From contig JADFCQ010000007.1 in NCBI GenBank assembly GCA_015223225.1, forward strand, positions 1 to 64,000: a stretch of 64,000 nt of DNA, read 5' to 3'. A program made the translations under genes and the position numbers. Of the stretch, positions 8,289-16,755 are shown one piece after another. The notes below the pieces were generated by a model. The model was not told the origin of the DNA. It did no database searches and worked only from the letters and a program-made list of their open reading frames with translations. Each line of letters begins with the position of its first letter. Position 1 is the first letter of the stretch. Source of the DNA: Acetobacteraceae bacterium H6797 (GTDB lineage: Bacteria; Pseudomonadota; Alphaproteobacteria; Acetobacterales; Acetobacteraceae).

Positions 8289-8670
8289 GCGCGCCGACTT
8301 CATCAAGCAGCCCCTGCACCTTCTTCTCCCGCGCCTTCTTCGCCTCTTCCTCCCGCATCTCCGCCAGCCGCTCCACGCCCTTCAGGGCCGCCCGCGCCTC
8401 GGCCAGCCCACGCTCCGCCTCGGCCCGCTGATTGCCCGCGATATGCGCGAGCCGCGCCGCGCGCTCCTGCTCGGCCCGGCCGCGCGGCATCCAGGCCGCG
8501 AAGCCGTGCGGATCGCGCTGCGCCGCTTCGCTCAGCAGGGCGGCGGCGGTGGCCTCGGCCTGGCGCTGAGCAAGGTCCTCCTGCGCGCGCCTCTCGGCCA
8601 GGCGGCGCTGTGCCTCCGTCACCTCGAGATCCCGCAGGCGTTGCAGGATGGCCAGGGGGTCACGCGCCAT
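8251..8670 (-). CDS. fliJ: flagellar export chaperone FliJ-like coiled-coil protein
   Basis: 139-aa, charged, almost wholly helical protein with heptad-like runs of Ala, Glu and Arg (ERRAQEDLAQRQAEATAA). It starts inside the end of fliI (11-bp overlap). FliJ proteins bind the FliI ATPase of the flagellar export apparatus and are poorly conserved, so position right after fliI is the main evidence. The last dozen residues (RRGAAPHPAGVV) are encoded by the intergenic repeat element, which suggests the original C-terminus was replaced by repeat sequence. Confidence 0.75.
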   Translation of the reverse strand: MARDPLAILQRLRDLEVTEAQRRLAERRAQEDLAQRQAEATAAALLSEAAQRDPHGFAAWMPRGRAEQERAARLAHIAGNQRAEAERGLAEARAALKGVERLAEMREEEAKKAREKKVQGLLDEVGARRGAAPHPAGVV

Positions 8671-9994
8671 TGAGGGCCTCCGCGAGGCCGGCGAAGGCGC
8701 TATCGATGCCGCCCTTCTCGTCCTTCCGCTGGGTCAGGAAAGCCTCGATGCGCGGCGCGATCCGCAGCGCCTCGTCCACCGCCGGATCGCTCCCCGCGCG
8801 ATAAGCGCCGAGGCGGACGAGATCGGCCATATCGGCCTGGAGCGAGAGCAGGCGCCGCGCGCGCTGCAGTAACTCGCGCTCCTCCGGCTTGAGGCAGCCC
8901 GGCACGGTACGGGAGAGGGAGCGCAGCACGTCGATCGCTGGATAGCGCCCGCCTTCGCCGATCTTGCGGTCCAGCACCACATGCCCGTCGAGAATGCCGC
9001 GCACGGCATCGGCCACGGGCTCGTCATGATCATCGCCCTCGACCAGCACGGTATAGAGGCCGGTGATGGAGCCCGCGCAGCCCTCGGCCCTCGGCCCGGC
9101 GCGTTCCAGCAGGCGCGGCAATTCCGCGAAGACGGCCGGCGGATAGCCGCGCGTGGCCGGTGGCTCGCCGGCGGAGAGGCCGATTTCGCGCAAGGCCATG
9201 GCGAAGCGCGTCACGCTATCCATCATCAGCAGCACGCGCTTGCCCTGTTCCGCGAAATGCTCGGCGATGGTGGTGGCGGCATAGGCGGCCTCGCGGCGCA
9301 TCAGGGGCGTGGCGTCGGAGGTGGCGCAGACCACGACGGAGCGCGCCATGCCCGCGGCGCCCAGATCATCCTCGACGAATTCGCGCAGCTCCCGCCCGCG
9401 CTCGCCGACGAGCGCGAAAACCGCCACATCGCAATCGGCATGGCGCGCGAGCATGGACATCAAAGTGGACTTGCCCACACCTGAGGCGGCGAAGAGGCCG
9501 AGGCGCTGGCCGGCGCGGCAGGTAGCGAAACTGTCGAGCGCCCTCACGCCGAGATCGACGCGCGGCCCGAGCCTCGCCCGCGTCCCGGCATTGGGCGGCG
9601 CGGCCCGCAGCCCGCGCGCCTGCCCGCCGAGCGGCGGCGGCGGGCGGCCATCGAGCGGCCGACCCAGCGGATCGAGTACCCGGCCGAGCCAAGCCTCCGA
9701 GGGCTGAAGCACCGCCTGGCTCACGCGTCGCACCGACATGCCGGGGGCCACACCGTCGAGCGGGGCGAAAGCCACCGCCTGCGCCTCGCCACCGGAGAAG
9801 CCTACAACCTCAAGTGGTATCGAGTCGCGCCCCGGAACAGGAAGTTCGAGCCTGTCACCTAAAAAGAGATTGGGCGAAAATCCCGAGACCGTGAGCGCAA
9901 GCCCCTTCAGGGCCACCACGTGACCCAAAGAATTAAGCATTTGAATTTTAACAACTTGTTCGGAAAGTAGAGCCAAACGGTCATTCAGGGTCAT
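8660..9994 (-). CDS. fliI: flagellum-specific ATP synthase FliI
   Basis: Cytoplasmic ATPase that powers flagellar protein export. 444 aa, normal length. The Walker A motif ASGVGKST lies at residues 170-177, Walker B is VLLMMDSVTRFA, followed by ALREIGLSAGEPPATRGYPP, which is typical of the FliI/YscN family and separates it from the F1 beta subunit. An N-terminal beta-barrel domain precedes it. It is followed by fliJ with overlap and is divergent from ctrA (130 bp between starts). No other flagellar structural gene lies nearby. The first 20 codons are notably AT-rich for this genome. Confidence 0.95.
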   Translation of the reverse strand: MTLNDRLALLSEQVVKIQMLNSLGHVVALKGLALTVSGFSPNLFLGDRLELPVPGRDSIPLEVVGFSGGEAQAVAFAPLDGVAPGMSVRRVSQAVLQPSEAWLGRVLDPLGRPLDGRPPPPLGGQARGLRAAPPNAGTRARLGPRVDLGVRALDSFATCRAGQRLGLFAASGVGKSTLMSMLARHADCDVAVFALVGERGRELREFVEDDLGAAGMARSVVVCATSDATPLMRREAAYAATTIAEHFAEQGKRVLLMMDSVTRFAMALREIGLSAGEPPATRGYPPAVFAELPRLLERAGPRAEGCAGSITGLYTVLVEGDDHDEPVADAVRGILDGHVVLDRKIGEGGRYPAIDVLRSLSRTVPGCLKPEERELLQRARRLLSLQADMADLVRLGAYRAGSDPAVDEALRIAPRIEAFLTQRKDEKGGIDSAFAGLAEALNGA

Positions 9995-10124
9995 CGGTTT
10001 GTAAGCCGTCTGTATCTAAAAATGGATTATCGTCGCTATCTTGATACGTCTAAAAGATGAAAATACGCTTCACAGCACACGCATTGGTGGTATCAATTCG
10101 CGTATAGCGTGTGGGGAATAAACA

Positions 10125-10856
10125 ATGCGTGTGCTGCTTGTTGAAGATGATCTCACCACGTCGCGTGGTGTCACACTGATGCTTAAGGGCGCCGGCATGA
10201 TCGTCGACGCCGCCGACACGGGCGAGGAAGCCCTCGAGCTGGCCCGTCTTTACGATTATGACATCGTGGTGCTCGACATCATGCTGCCGGACATGGAGGG
10301 CTACGAGGTGGTCCGCCGCCTTCGCTCCAGCCGCGTCGAGACGCCGGTGCTGATCCTCTCCGGCCTGTCGCGGCCGCAGGCGAAGGTGAAGGGCTTCGGC
10401 ATGGGCGCCGACGACTTCATCGTGAAGCCCTTCGACCAGCAGGAACTGCTGGCCCGCATCCAGGCGATCGTCCGCCGCGCCAAGGGCTTCAGCCAGCCGA
10501 CCCTCTCGGTCGGGCCGATGACGCTGAACCTTGGTTCGCGCGAAGTGAGCGTGAACGGCAAGGCCGTGCATCTCACGGGCAAGGAATACGCGATCCTCGA
10601 ACTGCTGACGCTCCGCAAGGGCGTGGTGCTCACCAAGGAAGCCTTCCTCAACCATCTCTATGGCGGGATGGACGAGCCGGAGGTGAAGATCATCGACGTC
10701 TTCATCTGCAAGCTCCGCAAGAAGCTGACGCAGTCCGGCGCCGAGGACCTGATCGGCACCGTCTGGGGCCGCGGCTATGTGCTGCGCGAGCCCATGGCGC
10801 CGGCCCGCTTCGGCGGCCTCGCCGATAACCGCGGCGGCCAGGTGGTCGCCGCCTGA
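10125..10856 (+). CDS. ctrA: cell-cycle response regulator CtrA
   Basis: OmpR-type response regulator controlling the cell cycle, motility and often chemotaxis in alphaproteobacteria. 243 aa. The receiver domain has the phosphoacceptor Asp51 (DIVVLDIMLPDMEGYEV), acidic Asp8/Asp9 and Lys in IVKPFD. The winged-helix domain contains LTGKEYAILELLTLRKG and GRGYVLREP, the strongly conserved CtrA DNA-binding segment. The protein ends in Ala-Ala, which in Caulobacter CtrA is part of the ClpXP degradation signal. Its phosphodonor ChpT is encoded 6 kb away in this window. It is divergent from fliI and has a stretch of AT-rich sequence upstream. Confidence 0.95.
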   Translation: MRVLLVEDDLTTSRGVTLMLKGAGMIVDAADTGEEALELARLYDYDIVVLDIMLPDMEGYEVVRRLRSSRVETPVLILSGLSRPQAKVKGFGMGADDFIVKPFDQQELLARIQAIVRRAKGFSQPTLSVGPMTLNLGSREVSVNGKAVHLTGKEYAILELLTLRKGVVLTKEAFLNHLYGGMDEPEVKIIDVFICKLRKKLTQSGAEDLIGTVWGRGYVLREPMAPARFGGLADNRGGQVVAA

Positions 10857-10894
10857 GAGAAGCGGCAGCCGCCCTTTTCTTCCGCCCCGACGCT

Positions 10895-10920
10895 GGTGCC
10901 GCCCATGGCGGCACCACTTT
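10895..10920 (+). terminator. hairpin after ctrA
   Basis: A 9-bp perfect stem GGTGCCGCC / GGCGGCACC with a three-base loop lies 38 bases after the ctrA stop and is followed by ACTTT. It is a probable first terminator for ctrA. Confidence 0.6.
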
Positions 10921-11021
10921 GGGCGTTCTGCGCCGGGCCGTGCAGCGGCGCTGGCCTTCGCGCGGCAAAACGCCTCGCCTTTTATGACGGCACCCCATTT
11001 TTCCCCACGCGACCTGACGCG

Positions 11022-11060
11022 AAGGGCCGCTCCAAGCACTGGAGCGGCCCTTTCCGTTTT
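11022..11060. terminator. strong terminator between ctrA and cheR (convergent)
   Basis: A perfect 12-bp stem AAGGGCCGCTCC / GGAGCGGCCCTT with a seven-base loop is followed by TCCGTTTT. It lies between the convergent ctrA and cheR ends and can serve both strands. Confidence 0.8.
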
Positions 11061-11074
11061 GCGAATGCTTCTAG

Positions 11075-11902
11075 CTAACTGGCGCGGGCCAGGGCCTGCG
11101 GCAATTCATAAGCACCGCGCTCGCCAGGAATGGCCTGCAGCCGGTCGGTGATGCCGAGCACCGTCTCCGCACCGCCGAGATAGAGCACGCCATCGGGCGT
11201 GAGCATCGAGGCCATCGCACCCAGCACCTGCGCCTTGGTCGGCGTATCGAAATAGATGAGCACGTTGCGGCAGAAGATCACGTCGAACCGGCCGAGAATG
11301 CGGTGGTCGCCGAGCAGGTTGCGCTCCTCGAAGCGCGTCGCCTTGCGCAGCTCCGGCGAAATGCGCCACTTGCCCTCTTCCTGCCGGAAGAACTTCACGA
11401 GCAGCTGCACCGGCAAGCCGCGCTGCACCTCGAATTGCGTGAAGGCGCCTTCGCGCGCCCGAGTCACCACGTCGCGCGACAGATCGGTGCCGAGAATCTC
11501 GAAAGGCCGATTCCCCAGCTGTGCCTTCATCTCGGCGAGGATCATCGCGCAGGAATAGGCTTCCTGCCCCGTGGAGCAGGCGGCCGACCAGATGCGGATG
11601 GGCTGGCCCGCCGGCCGCGTCGCATGCAGCTTCGGCAGGATCTTGCGCAGATGATCGAAGGGTTTGCCGTCGCGGAAGAAGGAGCTCTCGTTTGTGGTGA
11701 GCGCCTCGACCACCTCGCGCAGCAGGGCCTCCGACCGCCCGTCCCGCAGCTTCTGGGCCAGCAGATCGAGCGAAACGATGGCCTCGCGCTTCATCAGCCC
11801 GGAAAGCCGGGTCTCCAGCATGTAGCCCTTGTCCGCCGTCAGCACGATGCCCGAGCGGGCCTTCACGAGATTGGCGATGGTGGCGAAAGAGTCGGGGGTC
11901 AT
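11075..11902 (-). CDS. cheR: chemotaxis protein methyltransferase CheR
   Basis: SAM-dependent enzyme that methylates glutamates on chemoreceptors. 275 aa, usual length. An N-terminal helical domain is followed by the SAM-binding motif WSAACSTGQEAYS, then FEILGTDLS and DVIFCRNVLIYFD, all diagnostic. The ATG at 11902 overlaps the cheB stop (ATGA), so it is the last gene of the che operon. No chemoreceptor or VWRPY-type tether is encoded here. Confidence 0.95.
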   Translation of the reverse strand: MTPDSFATIANLVKARSGIVLTADKGYMLETRLSGLMKREAIVSLDLLAQKLRDGRSEALLREVVEALTTNESSFFRDGKPFDHLRKILPKLHATRPAGQPIRIWSAACSTGQEAYSCAMILAEMKAQLGNRPFEILGTDLSRDVVTRAREGAFTQFEVQRGLPVQLLVKFFRQEEGKWRISPELRKATRFEERNLLGDHRILGRFDVIFCRNVLIYFDTPTKAQVLGAMASMLTPDGVLYLGGAETVLGITDRLQAIPGERGAYELPQALARAS

Positions 11903-13026
11903 GCACGGCCTCCGGCCGGGGCAAGGGTGAAGGCGGAAAGCAGACGGTCGCCCAGCGCCTCGGGCGGCATCAGGGCCTGGGCGAGGCCGGCGCGGGAGAC
12001 GGCGCCGGGCATGCCCCAGACCACCGAACTCGCTTCGTCCTGCGCAAGGATGGTGCCGCCGGCCTGCGCGATGGCGCGTGCGCCGAGCAGCCCATCCTGG
12101 CCCATGCCGGTGAGGATCACGGCGAGGACGCGGCCGCCCACGGCGGCGCAGAGGCTGCGGAACATCGGATCGACCGCCGGGCGGCAGAAATTCTCGGGCG
12201 GGTCGCTGGTGAGCTTCGCGACCAGGGCATCGCCCTGCGCATTCACGAGCAGATGCCGATCGCCCGGCGCGATATAGAGATGGCCGGCGCGCAGCACCTC
12301 CCCATCCTGCGCCTCGGCGCATTTCGGGCCGCCGAGGCGGTTGAGGTGGTCGGCCAGCATGGCGGTGAAGCCCGCCGGCATATGCTGCACGACGACGATG
12401 GGCACCGGCGGCGGATGCGCGAGGCGCTTGACCAGCGCGGCCAGCGCCTGCGGCCCACCGGTGGAACAGCCGATGGCGATGACGCGCGGCCTGCCTTGCA
12501 TCAGTGCCGCGGTCATCGGCATGGCGGCCGGCCTCGGCGGCGGCGCGGGCGGAGCCGAGACGCGGATGGCGGCGGGCGTAAAGACGGGACGGCGGCGGCG
12601 CATACGCGCCCAGCCTTTGATTTTCGCCAGAAGCTCGCCGCGGAATCCTTCATCGGCGAGGCCGCCGCTCGCCGCATTGGGCTTGGGCATATAGTCGGCC
12701 GCGCCGGCACGCATCGCGGCCATGGTCGCCGCCGCGCCGCGCTGGGTCAGCGCGCTGGCCACGATCACGGTCAGCGCCGGATCCTGCTTGAGGAGAAGCG
12801 GAAGCGCCGTCATCCCGTCCATCACGGGCATTTCGAGATCGAGCAGCACCACGTCGGGCTTGGCATCGGCCATGGCCGTGAGCGCGGCCTGGCCATTGCC
12901 CACCCGGGCGACGACACTGATCTCCGGATCGGCTTCCAGCATGCGCGCCATCGCGGCACGCACCGTGGCGCTGTCATCGCACAGCATCACACGGACCGAT
13001 CCGGGCCTGGGCCCGGCGGGGATCAC
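11899..13026 (-). CDS. cheB: chemotaxis response regulator protein-glutamate methylesterase CheB
   Basis: Demethylates and deamidates chemoreceptors after phosphorylation by CheA. A receiver domain (phospho-Asp63 in VVLLDLEMPVMDG with this start) and a Pro-rich linker precede the methylesterase domain, which shows the catalytic Ser (GCSTGGPQAL), His (VVQHMPAGFT) and Asp (LTGMGQDG). I chose the GTG at 13026, whose GTGA overlaps the cheY stop, giving 375 aa; the next ATG is 13 codons later. Middle gene of the tightly coupled che operon. Confidence 0.92.
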   Translation of the reverse strand: MIPAGPRPGSVRVMLCDDSATVRAAMARMLEADPEISVVARVGNGQAALTAMADAKPDVVLLDLEMPVMDGMTALPLLLKQDPALTVIVASALTQRGAAATMAAMRAGAADYMPKPNAASGGLADEGFRGELLAKIKGWARMRRRRPVFTPAAIRVSAPPAPPPRPAAMPMTAALMQGRPRVIAIGCSTGGPQALAALVKRLAHPPPVPIVVVQHMPAGFTAMLADHLNRLGGPKCAEAQDGEVLRAGHLYIAPGDRHLLVNAQGDALVAKLTSDPPENFCRPAVDPMFRSLCAAVGGRVLAVILTGMGQDGLLGARAIAQAGGTILAQDEASSVVWGMPGAVSRAGLAQALMPPEALGDRLLSAFTLAPAGGRA

Positions 13027-13418
13027 GCGGCGAGATCCGGGAGAAGGCCGATCTGCGCCAGCTTGCCCGTGAGGATCGCCTCGTCGAAGGGCTTCATGAT
13101 GTATTCCTGGGCGCCCGCTTCCAGCGCCGCGACGATGCGATCGAAGCCGCTCTCGGTGGTGCAGAGCATCACCAGCGGCTTCTCCGCGCCGAATTCGGCG
13201 CGGGCATTGCGGAGGAAGGTGATGCCGTCCATCACGGGCATGTTCCAGTCGAGCAGAACGAGCTGCGGCATGCGGCCGCGGCAGGCTTCGAGCGCCTGTT
13301 GGCCGTCTTCCGCTTCCTCCACCGTAAAGCCGTGCTTTTCGAGGATGCGGCGCGCCGCCTTGCGAACGACGCGGCTGTCGTCGACCACGAGGCAGGTATG
13401 GGGCGTCTCGGTGCTCAT
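13023..13418 (-). CDS. cheY: chemotaxis response regulator CheY
   Basis: 131-aa stand-alone receiver domain. The acidic pair is in LVVDDSRVVRK, the phospho-Asp in LVLLDWNMPVMDG, the conserved Thr in LCTTES and the Lys in IMKPFDE. It lies between cheW and cheB (2-bp gap and a GTGA overlap). DWNMPVMDG is the CheY-type active-site sequence. It presumably signals to the flagellar switch, although alphaproteobacteria often use several CheY proteins, and another could act as phosphate sink. Confidence 0.92.
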   Translation of the reverse strand: MSTETPHTCLVVDDSRVVRKAARRILEKHGFTVEEAEDGQQALEACRGRMPQLVLLDWNMPVMDGITFLRNARAEFGAEKPLVMLCTTESGFDRIVAALEAGAQEYIMKPFDEAILTGKLAQIGLLPDLAA

Positions 13419-13420
13419 GC

Positions 13421-13906
13421 TCAGCTCCCCGCGATATCAAGGATGCGCTCGACATCGAGCACGATCAGCAGGCCCGAACCCTGCTTGTGCACGCCCCGCG
13501 AAACCTCCCGCCACAGCAGCGGCAGGGTGGGCGGATTGGGCACGAAACCATCGGCGGGCAGCGGCATCACATCGCCGACCTGGTCGGAAAGCAGGCTGTA
13601 GAGTTCGCCGTGATGCTCGACGACGACGCTCATCGGCGAAGGGCTGCCCGGCTCGCGCTCGGGCAGGTTCAGGCGGCGGCGGAGATCGACCGCGGTCACG
13701 ATGCGGCCGCGCAGATTGAGGCTGCCCGCGATTTCAGGCGGCGCCAGGGGAATGCGCGTGATGGTCTGCGCCCCCAGCACGTCGCGCACCGAAAGCACCG
13801 GCACGCCGCAGAGCTGGCCCGCGATGGTCAGCGTCAGGAAGGCCTCGGCGCTGTCGGCGGCAGCGAAGCCGGCGCTGCTGCCGCCCTGATGGAAGTCGGT
13901 ATTCAT
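13421..13906 (-). CDS. cheW: chemotaxis coupling protein CheW
   Basis: 161-aa adaptor linking receptors to CheA. It contains one CheW beta-barrel domain with FLTLTIAGQLCGVPVLSVRD, GSLNLRGRIVTAVDLRRRL and VVEHHGELYSLLSDQVGDV, which match the family consensus. The ATG at 13906 has GAGAGG upstream; the open frame extends 14 codons further but overlaps the cheA end. It lies 14 bp after cheA in the operon. Confidence 0.93.
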   Translation of the reverse strand: MNTDFHQGGSSAGFAAADSAEAFLTLTIAGQLCGVPVLSVRDVLGAQTITRIPLAPPEIAGSLNLRGRIVTAVDLRRRLNLPEREPGSPSPMSVVVEHHGELYSLLSDQVGDVMPLPADGFVPNPPTLPLLWREVSRGVHKQGSGLLIVLDVERILDIAGS

Positions 13907-13920
13907 CTCGTTCCTCTCCC

Positions 13921-16542
13921 TCAGAAGCCGATCGCGGCGGTGAGGCAATCGCGAAGGCTGGCGGCCAGCGCCTCGCGATCATATTTCGCGACATAATCAG
14001 TGAAGCCGGCTTCGCGGCCCTTGGCGATATCGGCCGGGTCGGAGCGGCCCGTCAGCGCCACCATCGGCAGTTCGGCCCAGTCCCCGCCATCGCGCACGGT
14101 GCGGGCGAAGGCGAAGCCGTCCATCTCCGGCATCTCGATATCGGAGACGATGGCATCGAAAACCGCGCCGGCCTCCCGCAGGCGCAGCGCCTGGACCGGG
14201 TTGTCCACCGCCGTCACCTCGAAGCCGCTGGCCGAGAGCGCCGGCACGACGAGATGGCGGAAGAAGGGGCTGTCCTCGACGACCAGCAGGCGATGGCGCT
14301 TCTGCTTCTGCCGCGCATTGCCGGAGAACCAATCCTCGCCTGCCTGGCGCAGCCACCAGCCGCAATCGATGACATCGGTGACCTTGCCTGCGATCACGGC
14401 GCTGCCGAGGAAGCCCGGGCGCTCCTGCGCGGTCTCGATCGAGAGGCGCTCCTCGATGACGTCGAGGATTTCGTCGACCATGAGGCCCATGGCGCGATCC
14501 TGGTCGTTGAAGACGAGGATGGCCTGGCGCGCCCCCGGTTCGGGATTGGCCATCCAATGGCCCGAGAGCGGCACGAGCGGCATGAGGCGCCCGCGATACT
14601 GCACGAGGGGCTGGCCGCCCGAGACCTCGATGGTATCGGCGGGCAGATCCTCGAGGCGCGCGACGAGGCCGAGCGGCACCGCCTTGGGCGTGGCGTCACC
14701 CGCACGGAAGAGCAGCAGCGCCGTCTTCGCATCCGAGCGGGCGCCCACGGCCGCCAGACCGCGCGACATATCCTCGTTCACGCCATCGGCGCCGACACCC
14801 GTGGCACGGGCGATGCCGTTCGGATCGAGGATCATAATGACGCTGCCATCGCCGAGGATGGTATTGCCGCTGAACATCGTGACGTGGCGCAGGATCGGCG
14901 CGACGGGCTTGACCACGATTTCCTCGGTATCGAAGACGCGGTCGACGATGATACCGAAGACATTCGGCCCGACCTGCGTGACGACGACGAAATGCTCGCC
15001 GCGATCCTCGCTCTGGCCGAGCTGCAGCAGGTCCGCGAGCGAAACCAGCGGCAGCAGCCGGTTGCGCAGCCGCATGACCGGCGTGTCCTTGATCCGCTCG
15101 ATCTGGGCGCCGTCATTGCTGCCGCCGACTCGCACCAGCTCGACCACGCCGATCTGCGGAATGGCGAAACGCTCGCCCGCCGCCTCGACGATCAGCGCCG
15201 AGACGATGGCCAGCGTCAGCGGGATCTTGATGAAGAAGGTCGTGCCCTTGCCTTCGACCGAGCGCAGCTCGATCGTGCCGCCGATCTTCTCGATATTGGT
15301 CTTCACCACGTCCATGCCGACGCCACGGCCGGACACGGCGGTGATGGCGGCGGCGGTGGAGAAGCCCGCGCGGAAGATGAAGCGCTGGATCTCGCGCTCG
15401 CCCATGCCGGCGAGTTCGGCCTCGGTGGCGAGGCCATTGGCGATGACCTTGGCCTTGATCTTCTCGACTGCGAGGCCGCGCCCATCGTCACCGACCTCGA
15501 TGATGATGTGGCCGCCCTCGTGATAGGCGTTGAGCATGATCCGCCCCGTCTCGGGCTTGCCCGCCGCGCGGCGCTGCTCGGGCGATTCCAGCCCGTGGTC
15601 GCCGCTGTTGCGCACCATATGCGTCAGCGGGTCCTTGATCAGTTCCAGCACCTGACGGTCAAGTTCCGTCTCGGCGCCGCGCATCTCCAGCTCGATCTTC
15701 TTGCCCAGGTCATTGGCGAGGTCGCGCACCAGGCGCGGCAGCTTCTGCCAGGCATTGCCGATCGGCTGCATGCGCGTCTTCATCACGCCTTCCTGCAGGT
15801 CCGACGTGATATGCGACAGGCGCTGCAGCGGCACCGAGAAGGCGCTTTCGCCCAGCGCGCGGGCCTGCTGCATGAGCTGGTTGCGAGTCAGCACGAGTTC
15901 GCTGACCAGCATCATCAGGTCTTCCAGCACATCCACCGAAACGCGGATGGTCTGCGGCGCATTGCTCGGCGCGGCCGCCTCGGCCGGCGGCTCGGGCGCG
16001 ACCGCAGCCGGGGCGACGGCAACCGGCGCCACGGCGGGCGGCGGCGGGGCCTGGGACGCGTGTTCCGGCGCGGCCGGTGCCACCGCGGCAGGTGCCGCCG
16101 CGACGGGCGCGGCGGGCACTGGTTCCGGCGCCGGGGGCGTGGCCGCGCGGGGCGACTCGGGCACTTCGCCGGCGAAGGCGGCGTCCAGCGCCGCGATCAG
16201 GGCGGTGTCATCGCCCGCTGGCTCGCTGCCCGCGGCTTCGAGCCCGGCGACGATGGCCTTGATTCGGTCGATGGCGGAGAGAATGAGCGTAATGCCCGCC
16301 GGCGTGACGGCGAGCGAACCGTCACGATAACGGCCGAGCACGTTCTCGCCGGCATGGGCCACCTTCTCAAGGCGCGGCAGGCCAAGGAAGCCGCAGGTGC
16401 CCTTGATGGTGTGGACCAGCCGGAACACCTCTGACAGCGTCTGCTTGTCATCCGGCGTTTTTTCCAGCCGCAGCAAGGCGGAATCGAGAGCCACCAGGCC
16501 CTCGTTGGTTTCGGTCAAAAAGTCGGAAAGTAGGTCGTCCAT
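13921..16542 (-). CDS. cheA: hybrid chemotaxis sensor kinase CheA with C-terminal receiver domain
   Basis: 873-aa cytoplasmic histidine kinase of the chemotaxis array. Domains in order: HPt with the phospho-His in VHTIKGTCGFLGL (residue 44), a Pro/Ala-rich linker (about 125-195) where no P2 domain is visible, the dimerisation helices (VSELVLTRNQLMQQ), the ATPase domain (HMVRNSGDHGLE, DDGRGLA, GVGMDVV), a first CheW-like domain, a second degenerate CheW-like domain (about 590-725), and a receiver domain (about 748-873) with VVEDSPFF, the phospho-Asp in IVSDIEMPEMDG and Lys in VAKYDRE. First gene of cheA-W-Y-B-R. Standard CheA lacks the second coupling domain and the receiver. Confidence 0.95.
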   Translation of the reverse strand: MDDLLSDFLTETNEGLVALDSALLRLEKTPDDKQTLSEVFRLVHTIKGTCGFLGLPRLEKVAHAGENVLGRYRDGSLAVTPAGITLILSAIDRIKAIVAGLEAAGSEPAGDDTALIAALDAAFAGEVPESPRAATPPAPEPVPAAPVAAAPAAVAPAAPEHASQAPPPPAVAPVAVAPAAVAPEPPAEAAAPSNAPQTIRVSVDVLEDLMMLVSELVLTRNQLMQQARALGESAFSVPLQRLSHITSDLQEGVMKTRMQPIGNAWQKLPRLVRDLANDLGKKIELEMRGAETELDRQVLELIKDPLTHMVRNSGDHGLESPEQRRAAGKPETGRIMLNAYHEGGHIIIEVGDDGRGLAVEKIKAKVIANGLATEAELAGMGEREIQRFIFRAGFSTAAAITAVSGRGVGMDVVKTNIEKIGGTIELRSVEGKGTTFFIKIPLTLAIVSALIVEAAGERFAIPQIGVVELVRVGGSNDGAQIERIKDTPVMRLRNRLLPLVSLADLLQLGQSEDRGEHFVVVTQVGPNVFGIIVDRVFDTEEIVVKPVAPILRHVTMFSGNTILGDGSVIMILDPNGIARATGVGADGVNEDMSRGLAAVGARSDAKTALLLFRAGDATPKAVPLGLVARLEDLPADTIEVSGGQPLVQYRGRLMPLVPLSGHWMANPEPGARQAILVFNDQDRAMGLMVDEILDVIEERLSIETAQERPGFLGSAVIAGKVTDVIDCGWWLRQAGEDWFSGNARQKQKRHRLLVVEDSPFFRHLVVPALSASGFEVTAVDNPVQALRLREAGAVFDAIVSDIEMPEMDGFAFARTVRDGGDWAELPMVALTGRSDPADIAKGREAGFTDYVAKYDREALAASLRDCLTAAIGF

Positions 16543-16687
16543 GTCTGATCCCCGTGGCGGGCGCTAGGGGGCATTCTGGGGAGCGAGCGTGACCAAGTAG
16601 TAAAGGCGGCGGTGATTCTTGCGCCTTTGCGGCGATTCATTTGCGCCGCGGCGCGATCCTGTGCCGGGCCCCAAATCGAAAGCCGGA

Positions 16688-16726
16688 ATCGAAACCGGCG
16701 CCCGGCGATGTCTCGCGGGGCGCCGG
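16688..16726 (-). terminator. probable terminator after chpT
   Basis: On the minus strand an 8-bp perfect stem CCGGCGCC / GGCGCCGG (16719-16726 and 16695-16702) is followed by TTTCGATT, 30 bases after the chpT stop. It would separate chpT from the cheA operon. The rest of the 213-bp gap shows no gene. Confidence 0.5.
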
Positions 16727-16755
16727 CTGGCAGCACGAAAATGGCGAAAGCGGTC

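Noticed and set aside
9925..9955. Possible CtrA box (two TTAA motifs) at the 5' end of fliI
   Set aside because: The spacing is 11 bases instead of 7, and it lies inside the fliI coding sequence.
9995..10124. Search for CtrA boxes or GANTC methylation sites in the ctrA promoter
   Set aside because: Neither TTAA-N7-TTAA nor GANTC is present in this 130-bp region, so no autoregulation claim is made.
14254..16434. A 726-codon plus-strand frame over cheA
   Set aside because: Antisense shadow with repeated Asp/His/Gly/Arg runs; cheA on the other strand is unambiguous.
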